Of a DNA stretch of 64,000 bases, positions 13,673 through 22,800 are shown piece after piece. A model generated the notes under the pieces. The model had not been told where the DNA came from. It worked only from the letters and a program-made list of their open reading frames with translations, and made no database searches. This stretch comes from Pelomonas sp. V22. Its GTDB lineage: Bacteria > Pseudomonadota > Gammaproteobacteria > Burkholderiales > Burkholderiaceae_C. How positions within the stretch are numbered: the first letter of the stretch is position 1; every line of letters starts with the position of its first letter. Made by a program: the position numbers and the translations under genes. Location: positions 248,001 through 312,000 of the forward strand of contig NZ_JAGIXS010000002.1 of the NCBI RefSeq assembly GCF_030014915.1, read 5' to 3'.

Positions 13673-14418
13673 CGGCGGCCGTCCAGGCGCGCGGCCCAGC
13701 CGGACAGGCCGGCGTGGTCGGTGAGGTCCACCTGCAGCGGCGTGATCGAGACCATGCCGTTGCCGGTCGCATGGAAGTCGGTGCCCTCGCCGGCCTCGCG
13801 CGCATCGCCGGCCGGGCCTATCCAGTAGATGGGCTCGCCGCGCGGGTTCAGCTGTTCGATCACCGGCTCGCTGGCATGGCGACGCCCGAGGCGCGTGACG
13901 CGCCGAGGCAGACCCACCGCATCGGCCCGGTTGGGAATGTTCACGTTCAGCAGGAAGGGCTTGCTCAGACCTTCTGCAATGACTTGCTCTACCAGGCTGC
14001 GCGCCAATTGCGCGGCGGCCTCGAGCTCGCCCCACCCCTTGTCGACCTGCGAAAAGGCGATCGACGGAATGCCGAACAGGAAACCTTCGGTGGCGGCTGC
14101 GACGGTACCGGAGTACAGGGTGTCGTCGCCCATATTGGCGCCATTATTGATGCCAGAAAGGACCAGATCGGGCTTGTAGTCCAGCAGGCCTGTCAGGGCC
14201 ACGTGGACGCAATCGGACGGCGTGCCGTTGACGTAGCGGAATCCGTTCTGCGCGCGGAATACCGATAACGGCCGACTCAGTGTCAGGGCATTGGAGGTAC
14301 CGCTGGCATTCTGCTCAGGGGCGATCACATCGATCTGCCCCAGCCCCTCGCAAGCCTTCACCAGCGCATGCAGCCCAGGGGCCAGGTATCCGTCGTCATT
14401 GGCAATCAAGATTCGCAT
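13669..14418 (-). CDS. surE: 5'/3'-nucleotidase SurE
   Basis: Metal-dependent nucleoside-monophosphate phosphatase and exopolyphosphatase involved in stationary-phase survival. The 249-residue protein begins with [16 protein letters not shown], whose DD pair binds the metal. It carries [15 protein letters not shown] and the [22 protein letters not shown] segment typical of the family. Length is standard. It heads the surE-pcm-nlpD-rpoS cluster and is divergent from the quinone oxidoreductase gene, with a 97-nt gap for both promoters. Confidence 0.97.
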   Translation of the reverse strand: MRILIANDDGYLAPGLHALVKACEGLGQIDVIAPEQNASGTSNALTLSRPLSVFRAQNGFRYVNGTPSDCVHVALTGLLDYKPDLVLSGINNGANMGDDTLYSGTVAAATEGFLFGIPSIAFSQVDKGWGELEAAAQLARSLVEQVIAEGLSKPFLLNVNIPNRADAVGLPRRVTRLGRRHASEPVIEQLNPRGEPIYWIGPAGDAREAGEGTDFHATGNGMVSITPLQVDLTDHAGLSGWAARLDGRR

Positions 14419-14515
14419 GGCTTCATTGTAGGCAGCGCGTCACCTCCGGGACCGCTCCGCTACCCGTGCCTCCCTATCATGGCGCGAGCTACGAACAAAC
14501 CTTGGAGCAAGCGCG

Positions 14516-15493
14516 ATGAAAGCCTGGCTGTGCGAGACCCCCACCGGCGTTGCCGCCCTGCAATGGAAAGAACTGCCGCTGCCTGAGCCGGCCGCCGGCC
14601 AGATCCGCATCGCGATCAAGGCAGCCAGCCTGAACTTCCCGGACCTGCTGATCATCGAGAACAAGTACCAGATCAAGCCGCCACTGCCCTTCGTGCCGGG
14701 CACGGAGTTCGCCGGCGTGGTCGATGCCGTGGGTGAAGGCGTCATGGGCTTCAAGCCCGGCGACGAGGTCGCCGCCTTTGCCGGCACCGGCGGCTTTGCC
14801 ACCCATGCCTGCATTCCTGCCGCGCTGGCCATGCCGCTGCCGCCAGGCTTTGCCTTCGAGGACGCAGCGGCCTTCATTTGCACCTATGCCACCAGTCACC
14901 ATGCGCTGATGGACCGCGCGGCCCTGCAGCCTGGCGAGACCGTGTTGGTACTCGGCGCTGCCGGCGGCGTGGGCACGGCCGCCATCCAGATCGCCAAGGC
15001 GGCTGGAGCACGGGTGATTGCGGCGGCAAGTTCGGACGAGAAATGCCAGCGCTGCCTGCAGCTCGGCGCCGATGCGGCGATCAACTATGCAAGCGGCAAT
15101 CTGCGCGACGAACTCAAGGCCCTGACCGAAGGTCGCGGCCCCGATGTGATCTACGACCCGGTTGGTGGCGATCTCGCCGAACCCGCCTTCCGGTCCATTG
15201 CCTGGCGCGGCCGCTACCTGGTGGTCGGCTTCGCTCAGGGCCAGATTCCAGCCCTGCCCTTGAATCTTGCGCTGCTCAAGGGAGCCTCCATCGTCGGCGT
15301 GTTCTGGGGCGAGTTCGCCAAGCGCGAGCCGCGCCGCAACGCCGCCATGTTGGGCGAGCTGGCCGCCTGGTACGCAGCGGGCAAGATCAAGCCGGTGCTA
15401 GACCGGGTGCTGGCGATGGAACAGTTGCCTGCCGCCTTCGATCGCATGGCCAGCCGCCAGGTTGTGGGCAAGCTCGTACTGCGCACCGACTGA
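14516..15493 (+). CDS. NADPH:quinone oxidoreductase family protein (zeta-crystallin type MDR)
   Basis: A 325-residue medium-chain dehydrogenase/reductase without catalytic zinc ligands. It has a GroES-like N-terminal domain (IAIKAASLNFPDLLIIENKY, then PGTEFAGVVDAVGEGV) and a Rossmann domain with the nucleotide loop LGAAGGVGTAAIQIAKAAGA. Residues DPVGGDLAEPAFRSIAWRGR match quinone oxidoreductases. It probably reduces quinones or alpha,beta-unsaturated carbonyls with NADPH in the cytoplasm; the true substrate is unknown. Confidence 0.88.
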   Translation: MKAWLCETPTGVAALQWKELPLPEPAAGQIRIAIKAASLNFPDLLIIENKYQIKPPLPFVPGTEFAGVVDAVGEGVMGFKPGDEVAAFAGTGGFATHACIPAALAMPLPPGFAFEDAAAFICTYATSHHALMDRAALQPGETVLVLGAAGGVGTAAIQIAKAAGARVIAAASSDEKCQRCLQLGADAAINYASGNLRDELKALTEGRGPDVIYDPVGGDLAEPAFRSIAWRGRYLVVGFAQGQIPALPLNLALLKGASIVGVFWGEFAKREPRRNAAMLGELAAWYAAGKIKPVLDRVLAMEQLPAAFDRMASRQVVGKLVLRTD

Positions 15494-15618
15494 ACGCAGG
15501 GCGAGCCATTGCGGCGGCGAAGCGACAGGCCGTCGCCGCTCCCGACGTGACCTGCTTTCGCGGGGCATGGGCCGCAGGCTTTGTAAGCTAGGATGCCTCG
15601 TGAGCGGAACCCACTGAC

Positions 15619-16362
15619 ATGCCCGTCAAAGTACTGATCGTTGAAGACAACCCGGTAGCCCGCAGCTTCCTCTGCAGAGTCGTGCGAGAGAGCTTCAGCG
15701 ACGCTTTGGAAATCACCGAAGCCGGCGATCTGGAAGGCGCGCGCCGCTCCGTCGCCAAGAACGCAGGCCTCGGCGCCGACGGCGGCTTCAAACTGGTGCT
15801 GGTGGACCTGGAACTGCCCGACGGCAACGGCATGGAGTTCCTGACCGAGCTGGCCGGCATGCCCGCCGTGAAGATCGTCACCACGCTCTATTCCGATGAC
15901 GATCATCTCTTCCCTGCCCTGCAGTGCGGTGCCGATGGCTACCTGCTGAAGGAAGACCGCTTCGAGGTCCTGGTGGAAGAGCTGCAGCGCATCGTGCGCG
16001 GGCAGCCGCCGCTCTCACCCGCCATCGCACGGCGCTTGCTCTCGCACTTCCGCCCCGGCTCCACCGGCGACAGCGGCCCCATGGGTCTCAATTCCGGCTT
16101 CGGCCCTTTGACCTTCAATGCGCCGCCCCCCAACAGCCGCTCGGTGGCCCTCGATCCGCCACCCGAGTGGGAGCGACTGACGCCGCGCGAGAACGAGGTG
16201 CTGACCTACCTCAGCAAGGGCTTCACCATCAAGGAAATCGCCAACCTGATGGGCATCAAGTGGTTCACGGTCAACGACCACATCAAGTCGATCTACAAGA
16301 AGCTGAATGTGTCGAGCCGCGCCGAAGCTGCGGTGCTCGCGAGCAAGCAGGGACTGGTCTGA
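15619..16362 (+). CDS. orphan LuxR/NarL-type response regulator; its 3' end is the insertion target
   Basis: A 247-residue response regulator. The receiver domain (about 1-125) has the acidic pair E9/D10, phosphoacceptor D63 (VLVDLELPDG), T88/T89 and K111. A Pro/Ser-rich linker of about 55 residues leads to a LuxR-type helix-turn-helix (LTPRENEVLTYLSKG, then IKEIANLMGIKWFTVNDHIKSI). No histidine kinase lies nearby. The last 31 codons, stop included, recur exactly at 30914-31006. The mobile element begins at the stop codon and has displaced the gene's original downstream sequence. The protein itself is intact. Confidence 0.9.
   Translation: MPVKVLIVEDNPVARSFLCRVVRESFSDALEITEAGDLEGARRSVAKNAGLGADGGFKLVLVDLELPDGNGMEFLTELAGMPAVKIVTTLYSDDDHLFPALQCGADGYLLKEDRFEVLVEELQRIVRGQPPLSPAIARRLLSHFRPGSTGDSGPMGLNSGFGPLTFNAPPPNSRSVALDPPPEWERLTPRENEVLTYLSKGFTIKEIANLMGIKWFTVNDHIKSIYKKLNVSSRAEAAVLASKQGLV
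16270..16362 (+). repeat. left attachment repeat (attL)
   Basis: This 93-bp sequence is identical to 30914-31006. It starts at codon 218 of the response regulator and ends with its TGA stop. Bases just outside differ: G versus C before, T versus A after. The left copy completes the reading frame, so integration restored the gene's C-terminus. Confidence 0.93.
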
Positions 16363-16372
16363 TTTCCCTTTG

Positions 16373-16390
16373 GTGACAATCACTTAGCGA
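16373..16390 (+). repeat. left inverted repeat next to attL
   Basis: The sequence GTGACAATCACTTAGCGA is the reverse complement, at 17 of 18 positions, of 30865-30882 inside the right end. The similarity weakly continues towards the repeats (CCCTTT against AAGGG). In a circular form the two copies would flank the 93-bp core as an inverted pair, as expected for integrase-binding sites. Confidence 0.7.
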
Positions 16391-16410
16391 CCATCAGCCG
16401 CCCAAGAATT

Positions 16411-16507
16411 CACTCCAACAATGGCTGCCTCGGACGAGGCAGTTTGCATTCCAACACAGGCTTTTTGAGGCCGCAAGGGGCCTCCGTTGGAGCAATAGTG
16501 GAGCAAA
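16411..16507. promoter_or_regulatory. left-end integrase-arm-like repeats
   Basis: Copies of a TTGGAGYA motif cluster here: inverted at 16411-16424 (CACTCCAACAATGG) and direct at 16486-16507, which matches 30809-30830 at 18 of 22 positions. Two hairpins are also present (CTGCCTC/GAGGCAG at 16425-16442; GAGGCC/GGCCTC at 16467-16484). The region between attL and the first gene (16363-16549) has no coding potential. Arm-site function is inferred. Confidence 0.45.
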
Positions 16508-16549
16508 CCCGCTCAAGCGCCAGGGTCTACTTGGGTCAACCTTAGACCG

Positions 16550-16852
16550 CTAGACCGCGTCAACCGGCGGCGCTTCCTCAGCCTTCATCGGGATACCTAG
16601 ACGTATCTGGACCACCGGGGCGGTAGCCGCACCCACGTCCAACGCCCGCCGCTTGGGCGCGACATATTGGGCCAGCTCGGCATACATGCGTCCGCGCAGT
16701 TCCGGGGGGTTGCAGGCGTCCATGGCCAAAACGGCCATGCCCTCAATGGGATCGCACCCCAACTGCGCCAGCCGCTCGATCACGTCAGCGGTCTTGCGGT
16801 TCACGGTACCGGCGACCCTGCCGCCGGTTTTTCTGCCCATTGCCATGTCCAA
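16550..16852 (-). CDS. small phage-type protein, possibly terminase-small-subunit-like
   Basis: A 100-residue protein opening with a basic, glycine-rich segment (GRKTGGRVAGTVNRKT), followed by helices (ERLAQLGCDPIEGMAVLAMD, then LRGRMYAELAQYVAPKRRA). The pattern (glycine/basic start, CDPIEGM, AQYVAPKR) recalls small proteins annotated next to or as small terminase subunits in phages and prophages. This is resemblance only. It reads outward towards attL and is divergent from the AlpA gene across 245 nt. Confidence 0.6.
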   Translation of the reverse strand: MDMAMGRKTGGRVAGTVNRKTADVIERLAQLGCDPIEGMAVLAMDACNPPELRGRMYAELAQYVAPKRRALDVGAATAPVVQIRLGIPMKAEEAPPVDAV

Positions 16853-17097
16853 ATTTTAGGCAAGGCCTTGTGGATTCAATTGATGCGCAATGGCGGCCGT
16901 CCATGTACTGCCCATCGCCCGCGCCCCCACCCGGCGAAGCGAATGGCAGAACGCTGACCTAAGGCATTGACGTACTCCGTCACCGTGCAGCGCACAACCA
17001 GTGCCGTCGAGCCACGACATACAACAGATTGGAGATTGAAAACAGGCGAACTTGGATGGAATCAGAACTCATGTTCAACATCCATTGCGATACGACG

Positions 17098-17349
17098 ATG
17101 TCTCACACCATCCTGCGCCTTCCAACCGTCCAAGCTCGAACAGGGCATTCACGGTCAACCATCTACCAGCGCATCTCGCAAGGGCTGTGGACAAGGCAGG
17201 TCAGCCTTGGCCCGCGTTCGGTCGGCTGGCCCGAACAGGAGATCGCTGCGCTCAACGCAGCACGTGTGTCTGGTAGGTCCGATGACGAGATCCGCATGCT
17301 GGTCAAAAAGCTGGAGGCTGAGCGAACCGTCGCAGCCCCAATCGCCTGA
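17098..17349 (+). CDS. AlpA-family DNA-binding regulator (excisionase-like)
   Basis: An 83-residue protein with the MerR-like helix-turn-helix of AlpA proteins: LRLPTVQARTGHSRSTIYQRI, then a wing with GPRSVGWPEQEI and an Arg-rich C-terminal helix. AlpA proteins activate integrase or act as recombination directionality factors in prophages and islands. The ATG at 17098 is chosen because homology begins with it (MSHTILRLP); an upstream in-frame ATG at 17071 is possible. It stands 87 nt before the polymerase gene on the same strand, so the two are likely coexpressed. Confidence 0.85.
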   Translation: MSHTILRLPTVQARTGHSRSTIYQRISQGLWTRQVSLGPRSVGWPEQEIAALNAARVSGRSDDEIRMLVKKLEAERTVAAPIA

Positions 17350-17436
17350 TTCAGCCACTTGCCTACAGGTCGCCTGTTCACGGTGGCCTGCATGTCTTGA
17401 ATTGGCATTGATGCCCACCTATCAGCCTGAGACGCC

Positions 17437-18942
17437 ATGTACTTTCCCGCACGACTTGTCGAACACATCCGCAATCGCATCCCCGAGTTCAGTGAGCTTC
17501 CCCTGGAGCACCAGCATCGAATAGCCATGATGCTTTGGAACTGGTCTAGCGGTAGTCGCAGGCACTGCCAGTACAACGACTTCATGCCTTTCACAAAGGA
17601 TCAAAGCCGCAAACTTTGGGGCTCTGATGCCAGCATGAGGCGCGTTCTGGGACACCGCTACTTCGTCGTGGTACCGGGCGACAACTTGGTGGGCTGGGCA
17701 AGCGGGTTCAAGCCTGCCCCGGCTCTCAAACAAGCGTTGGATGACTGCCTTGACGACCGAAACCCTGACGACTTGCATCGGCCAGACGGTCGAGTCCTTC
17801 GATCACCACCACGAGCCATCCGCTCCCGGGACGCCAACAACAACAACGCCAAGTGGGCCGGAGCTACCTGCGCCAACTTGGTCAGGGTCAACAGGTCAGA
17901 ACTCGAAAGGATGGCCAACTGTGCGTCTGAAGAAAAGCACCGACGCGCTGCACGCCACCTTCTCAAGCTCAGCTACAACCACGTGGCCGATGGCTTCGTG
18001 CCCGTGTCGTACGAGCAGAAGTCAAGCGGGAGGCTCTACATGATCATCGGTGGAGTGCAAACGATCCATCGCGACGCGCGGAACGCAGCACTGGTGGGCT
18101 ATTGGGACTACGACATCGAGAACTGCCACTTCTCCATCCTGCGCCAAATGGCAGCTGCAGTTGGCGTGCCCAGTCCGACAATCGATACGTACCTCGCGAA
18201 CAAGCGAGCGATTCGGGCCGGGCTCATGGCCATCACGAACGCCCCCAAGGACGACGTAAAAGAAGCCCTGATCGCACTACTCTATGGCGCAAGGCTATCG
18301 CACTCGACAAAGACCGCCCTAGGGAAATTGTTTAAGCCGAGTGCGCTTGGCAGCTTTCTTGCCGACCCATTTGTAAAGGCGCTGGCCGCCGAGATCCGGG
18401 CGGTTCGCAAGGCGGTTCTTGCCACCCAGTCGGTCCGGCGGGGCAAGGTCATCAACGCCATGGGGTTGGAGATCGACCCGGCAGAGGCTGACGAAGGCCA
18501 GGTGCTGTGCCACCTGCTTCAGGGTATAGAAGCAAAGGCCCTGCGCGCAGTGCTTCGGCAGTACGGCAGGCATGTGCTGCTGGCCATGCACGATGGTTGG
18601 GTCAGCTGCATTGAGCTGGATTCCCGTGAAATAGAGAGCCTGATCAGCAAGGTCACCGGGTACCGGCTGGAGCTTGATGCCAAGCGCATTGCCGCGCCAG
18701 AGATCGAGTACGGCAATGAAACAGTGCAATTCGAAACTCCTGGGGAACACAAGTTTTTCAATACAAATCAACAACTTACAGGGATCGACGCAGGTCTTGA
18801 TGCCACTAGTAGTGTTCGGGCTCCATCTCATCGTTCCGGCCTGCACCTCTCCGTTAGACCCCAGTGGAACTGCCCGCCTGGAGTGACCGGCACACGACCC
18901 TCCCGGTCACAACGTTCCAAGGATCGTGCTGGACAGAATTGA
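17437..18942 (+). CDS. compact family A (Pol I/T7 RNAP-like) polymerase of a mobile element
   Basis: A 501-residue protein I read as a divergent superfamily A nucleic-acid polymerase. Core motifs occur in order: SGRL (197-200, like the TGRL of Pol I) followed by GVQTIHRDAR; motif A, YDIENCHFSIL, with metal-binding D226; motif B, K271-x3-K275-x7-Y283-G284, the exact Pol I/T7 RNAP spacing; an LLQGIEAKALRAVL helix (360-373, like QGTAADI); and motif C, LLAMHDGWVS, with H385-D386. No exonuclease domain fits in the 190-residue N-terminus, which is not recognised. The last 60 residues look unconserved. It resembles the TV-Pol group, for which combined primase and polymerase activity has been proposed. 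The Pol I steric-gate Glu appears to be His231. Codon use is less GC-rich than the flanks. Confidence 0.78.
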   Translation: MYFPARLVEHIRNRIPEFSELPLEHQHRIAMMLWNWSSGSRRHCQYNDFMPFTKDQSRKLWGSDASMRRVLGHRYFVVVPGDNLVGWASGFKPAPALKQALDDCLDDRNPDDLHRPDGRVLRSPPRAIRSRDANNNNAKWAGATCANLVRVNRSELERMANCASEEKHRRAARHLLKLSYNHVADGFVPVSYEQKSSGRLYMIIGGVQTIHRDARNAALVGYWDYDIENCHFSILRQMAAAVGVPSPTIDTYLANKRAIRAGLMAITNAPKDDVKEALIALLYGARLSHSTKTALGKLFKPSALGSFLADPFVKALAAEIRAVRKAVLATQSVRRGKVINAMGLEIDPAEADEGQVLCHLLQGIEAKALRAVLRQYGRHVLLAMHDGWVSCIELDSREIESLISKVTGYRLELDAKRIAAPEIEYGNETVQFETPGEHKFFNTNQQLTGIDAGLDATSSVRAPSHRSGLHLSVRPQWNCPPGVTGTRPSRSQRSKDRAGQN

Positions 18943-19098
18943 AGGAAGGTGGCCAGCGGCATCGATGTCCAACTGGGCCCTATCGATCTTCACCTCGGGT
19001 CGGAACACCAATCGCACTGCCCCCGCAAACAATGACCTGGCTGCAGTGTTGCCCCTGCCCGTGGCCCATATCATCCTTGCCGCATCCAGGGAGAAGCC

Positions 19099-19872
19099 AT
19101 GGGGCCCACAGAGCTCAATTCAGACGCGAAGGTTGCCGTGTTGGTGGATTGCGAGAACGCGTCCCCTGACGTGCTTGAGTACGCCCTGCAGGTAGCAGCC
19201 CAGTTCGGTCGGGTCGTACTGCGCCGGGGATTTGGCAACCACACCACCTTGGCGAACAAGTGGCAAGACGCCCTGGTCAAACGGGCCTTCACCCCTTGTC
19301 TCCAGTACACCTACTCGCCCGGCAAGAACACCTCGGACATCGCGCTGGCCATGGACGCCATCGAGGCCCTGTTTGATCAGCGGGCGGACACGTTCTGCTT
19401 GGTCACCAGCGACTCAGACTTCGCCGGGCTGTGTCGCAAGCTGCGTGAACGCGGGGCCACGGTCCACATCGTGGGCGAGTCCAAGACACCCGAGGCCCTG
19501 CGCAACGCCAGTGACCAGTTCTTTGAGTGGGCACCTGTCGATGCGACTACAGCCACAGGGGCTGCGACACCAGCCACCAAACCAGCAGACCAACCCAAGC
19601 CCAAGCAGCGGCCGAAGGCCTTGGTCAATGCCGTCAAGCTTATGGCAGCAGAAACAACCGACGGGCGGGTCCATGTCGGCACGCTAGGGTCCTACCTGCG
19701 TCGCGCCGATCCAGCCTTCTCACCGCAGTCATACGGCCACTCCGGCCTGGTCAGCATGCTCAAGACATATGACCTGCTGAACATCCGCCAGGAGCCTGGT
19801 GGTCACTGGACCGTGGCACTGGCGTCCACCAAGGACGCAGCGCACCTTCAACCCTCCGGCTCAGCCAACTGA
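19099..19872 (+). CDS. NYN-domain RNase-like protein with C-terminal OST-HTH (LOTUS) domain
   Basis: A 257-residue protein. Residues 10-145 form a NYN/LabA-like PIN-fold nuclease domain with acidic residues in VLVDCEN (D17, N20), NTSDIALAMD (D80, D86) and TSDSDFAGL (D105, D107). A Pro/Thr/Lys-rich linker leads to an OST-HTH/LOTUS-type RNA-binding domain (about 172-242; LGSYLRRADPAFSPQSYGH, then LVSMLKTYDLL). The ATG follows a GGGAGA ribosome site. The stop lies 21 nt before hsdM, so it is probably the first gene of the restriction operon. A ribonuclease role is inferred from the fold. Confidence 0.87.
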   Translation: MGPTELNSDAKVAVLVDCENASPDVLEYALQVAAQFGRVVLRRGFGNHTTLANKWQDALVKRAFTPCLQYTYSPGKNTSDIALAMDAIEALFDQRADTFCLVTSDSDFAGLCRKLRERGATVHIVGESKTPEALRNASDQFFEWAPVDATTATGAATPATKPADQPKPKQRPKALVNAVKLMAAETTDGRVHVGTLGSYLRRADPAFSPQSYGHSGLVSMLKTYDLLNIRQEPGGHWTVALASTKDAAHLQPSGSAN

Positions 19873-19893
19873 CACTGCGATTTCACGCCCCCA

Positions 19894-21462
19894 ATGCTCG
19901 ACGACATCAAGAAAACACTCTGGGCCACCGCTGACAAGCTGCGCGCCAACATGGACGCCGCCGAATACAAGCACCTGGTGCTTGGCTTGATCTTCCTGAA
20001 ATACGTGTCCGACACCTTCGCCGCCCGCCGTGCCGAGGTCATCGCCCGACTGCGCAATCCGCAGGACGAGTACTACTACGGAGACGCCAGCGAGGTCGAC
20101 CTCGCTGGCGAGGCTGACGACCGCGACTACTACACCTCGGCCAACGTCTTCTGGGTGCCTGAGGGTGCGCGCTGGGAGCACCTACGCGGCCAGGCCAAGC
20201 AGCCGACCATCGGCCGTAGCATCGACGACGCTCTGACCCTGATCGAGGCTGACAACCCCAAGCTCAAGGGCATCCTCGACAAGCGTTACGGCCGCGCCCA
20301 GCTGCCAGACGGCAAGCTCGGCGAGCTGGTGGACTTGGTCTCCACCATCGGCTTCGGTGACGACCCTGGCCTGGCCCGTGATGTGCTGGGCCAGGTCTAC
20401 GAGTACTTCCTCGGCCAATTCGCCAGTGCTGAGGGCAAGAAAGGCGGCCAGTTCTACACGCCGGCCTCCATCGTGCGCACCCTGGTCGCCGTGCTGGCCC
20501 CCCATCACGGCAAGGTCTACGACCCGTGCTGCGGCTCGGGCGGCATGTTCGTGCAAAGCGAGAAGTTCATCGAGGCCCACGGAGGCAAGCTGGGCGACGT
20601 GTCCATTTACGGCCAGGAGAGCAACCCCACCACCTGGCGTCTGGCAGCAATGAACCTGGCCATCCGCGGCATCGACTTCAACCTGGGCCGCGAGCCCGGC
20701 GACACCTTCACCCGCAATCAGCACCCCGACCTGCGGGCCGACTACATCCTGGCCAACCCACCCTTCAACATCAGCGACTGGTGGCACGGCAGCCTGGAAG
20801 GTGACCCGCGCTGGCAGTACGGAGACCCGCCGCAAGGCAACGCCAATTACGCTTGGCTGCAGCACATGCTGCACCACCTCAAGCCGACCGGCCGCGCCGG
20901 CATCGTGCTGGCCAACGGCTCCATGAGCTCTAGCCAGAACAGCGAGGGCGTCATCCGCGCTGCAATGGTGGACGCCGATGTGGTGGAGGTCATGGTGGCC
21001 CTGCCCGGACAGCTGTTCTTCAATACCCAGATCCCGGCCTGCCTGTGGTTCCTGGCCAAGACCAAGCCAGCCGAGCGCAAGGGTCAGGTCTTGTTCATCG
21101 ACGCCCGCAAGCTGGGCCGCATGATCAGCCGGGTGCAGCGCGAGCTGGCCGATGAAGACATCGCCCGCGTCGCCGCCACCGTGGCCTCGTGGCGCGGTGA
21201 AGCGGCGGCCGGTGAGCCCCTGGGTGAGTACGCCGACGTGCCGGGCTTCTGCCGCAGCGTCCCATTGGCAGAGATCGCCCAGCACGGCCATGTGCTGACG
21301 CCGGGGCGCTATGTAGGCACTGAAGAGGTCGAGGACGATGACGAGGCGTTCGCCAACAAGATGACACGGTTGACCGAGCAACTGGGCGAGCAGATGGCCA
21401 AGGGAGCGAAGCTGGATGCGTTGATCCGAGCCAAGCTTGGGGGGATGGGTTATGAGTTTTGA
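19894..21462 (+). CDS. hsdM: type I restriction-modification methyltransferase subunit HsdM
   Basis: N6-adenine DNA methyltransferase subunit that, with HsdS, protects host DNA. The 522-residue protein has the HsdM N-terminal helical domain (about 1-140), the [15 protein letters not shown] segment, SAM motif [10 protein letters not shown] (210-219) and the catalytic motif NPPF (288-291). Length is normal. It follows the NYN gene by 21 nt and overlaps hsdS by 11 nt, so the genes form one operon. Confidence 0.97.
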   Translation: MLDDIKKTLWATADKLRANMDAAEYKHLVLGLIFLKYVSDTFAARRAEVIARLRNPQDEYYYGDASEVDLAGEADDRDYYTSANVFWVPEGARWEHLRGQAKQPTIGRSIDDALTLIEADNPKLKGILDKRYGRAQLPDGKLGELVDLVSTIGFGDDPGLARDVLGQVYEYFLGQFASAEGKKGGQFYTPASIVRTLVAVLAPHHGKVYDPCCGSGGMFVQSEKFIEAHGGKLGDVSIYGQESNPTTWRLAAMNLAIRGIDFNLGREPGDTFTRNQHPDLRADYILANPPFNISDWWHGSLEGDPRWQYGDPPQGNANYAWLQHMLHHLKPTGRAGIVLANGSMSSSQNSEGVIRAAMVDADVVEVMVALPGQLFFNTQIPACLWFLAKTKPAERKGQVLFIDARKLGRMISRVQRELADEDIARVAATVASWRGEAAAGEPLGEYADVPGFCRSVPLAEIAQHGHVLTPGRYVGTEEVEDDDEAFANKMTRLTEQLGEQMAKGAKLDALIRAKLGGMGYEF

Positions 21463-22684
21463 CCATACGCCGCTTGGAGAACTTGTCTCGATTACTTCTG
21501 GTCGGCGAAACAGCTCGGAGGCCGATTCGCAAGGAAGGTATCCATTTTTTACGTGTGGAAAGGAAGTCCTGCGCATCAACGACTACGAACATGATCGCGA
21601 GGCCGTGCTACTAGGTGGAAACAACGCAAATGCAGTGTTTCCGGTCTTCTACGTCAACGGTGCATTCACCGCAAGGCAGCGGGTCTACGTGATTTGGTCA
21701 GCAGATGCAGCAAAGCTGAGCAACCGTTATCTCTACTACGTGCTCAGTCATCTGTCGGCGACGTTTACAGCTAAGGCGCGAGGCACGACTACGCTCTTCA
21801 TCACACTGCCGATGCTGAAGGAGCTCTCGATTCCCTTGCCCGACTTGGCCGTACAGGCGCGCATAGCCTCTTTCCTATCTGCACTCGACGACCGCATCAC
21901 CATCCTCCGCGAAACCAACGCCACGCTGGAAGCCATCGCCCAGGCGCTGTTCAAGTCCTGGTTCGTGGACTTCGACCCCGTGCGCGCCAAGCGCGATGGC
22001 CGCCCCCCAGACGGCATGGACGAAGCCACCGCCGCCCTCTTCCCCGACAGCTTCGAGGACTCGGAGTTGGGGGAGGTGCCAAGTGGCTGGTCCGTGCAAT
22101 CTCTCGACGGCATTGCGATCTACCTGAACGGCCTCGCCCTTCAGAAATTCCCACCTGAGAGCGACGACGAGTACTTGCCCGTGGTAAAGATCGCGCAACT
22201 CAGAGCGGGCAACACAACCGGAGCGGACCGCGCGAGTGCGCGCCTTAAGCCCGAGTACGTGGTTCAGGATGGGGATGTGCTTTTCTCGTGGTCGGGCTCG
22301 TTAGAGGTCGAGTTTTGGTGCGGTGGCGACGGTGCGCTGAATCAGCACTTGTTTAAGGTGACGTCCAACTTAGTTCCCAAGTGGTTCTATTACTTGGCGA
22401 CCCGCCACTTCCTGCCCAGCTTCCGAGAGATCGCTGCCCACAAAGCCACGACCATGGGACATATTCAAAGGAAGCACCTGACGGAAGCCAAGTTGGCGCT
22501 CCCATCGCGAGAGGTGATCAAGACGCTCGGCATGCTGATCGGCCCGATTCTTGATCGACGCATTCGAGGCGCGCTCCAGGCCCGCGAACTTGCCAACCTC
22601 CGTGACACTCTTCTCCCCCGTCTCATCTCCGGCCAACTGCGCCTACCAGAGACGGCTGAAAGCCCTGAAGAGGCTCTGACATGA
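21452..22684 (+). CDS. hsdS: type I restriction-modification specificity subunit HsdS
   Basis: DNA-recognition subunit. The 410-residue protein has two target-recognition domains (about 1-130 and 200-345), each followed by a conserved helical spacer: [20 protein letters not shown] with [18 protein letters not shown], and the C-terminal [18 protein letters not shown]. The ATG at 21452 lies inside the end of hsdM and is favoured over a TTG 15 nt earlier. The recognition domains are less GC-rich than hsdM and hsdR, as often seen for swapped specificity domains. The recognised sequence cannot be predicted by eye. Confidence 0.95.
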   Translation: MSFDHTPLGELVSITSGRRNSSEADSQGRYPFFTCGKEVLRINDYEHDREAVLLGGNNANAVFPVFYVNGAFTARQRVYVIWSADAAKLSNRYLYYVLSHLSATFTAKARGTTTLFITLPMLKELSIPLPDLAVQARIASFLSALDDRITILRETNATLEAIAQALFKSWFVDFDPVRAKRDGRPPDGMDEATAALFPDSFEDSELGEVPSGWSVQSLDGIAIYLNGLALQKFPPESDDEYLPVVKIAQLRAGNTTGADRASARLKPEYVVQDGDVLFSWSGSLEVEFWCGGDGALNQHLFKVTSNLVPKWFYYLATRHFLPSFREIAAHKATTMGHIQRKHLTEAKLALPSREVIKTLGMLIGPILDRRIRGALQARELANLRDTLLPRLISGQLRLPETAESPEEALT

Positions 22685-22800
22685 CCTTGGCTGCCCCACC
22701 CAGGATCGCAGGTCTGCGAGCGCGCTGGAGTCGCCTATGCCACTGCCTGGGCGGTCTTACCGTCCGTGGTTGATCGAGAGCTACGGCTAGCGAGGAGTAG

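Noticed and set aside
16467-16484. GAGGCC/GGCCTC hairpin as a terminator of the response regulator or of the 16550-16852 gene
   Set aside because: The T-run lies before the stem on the plus strand and becomes an A-run after the stem on the minus strand, so neither direction gives an intrinsic terminator.
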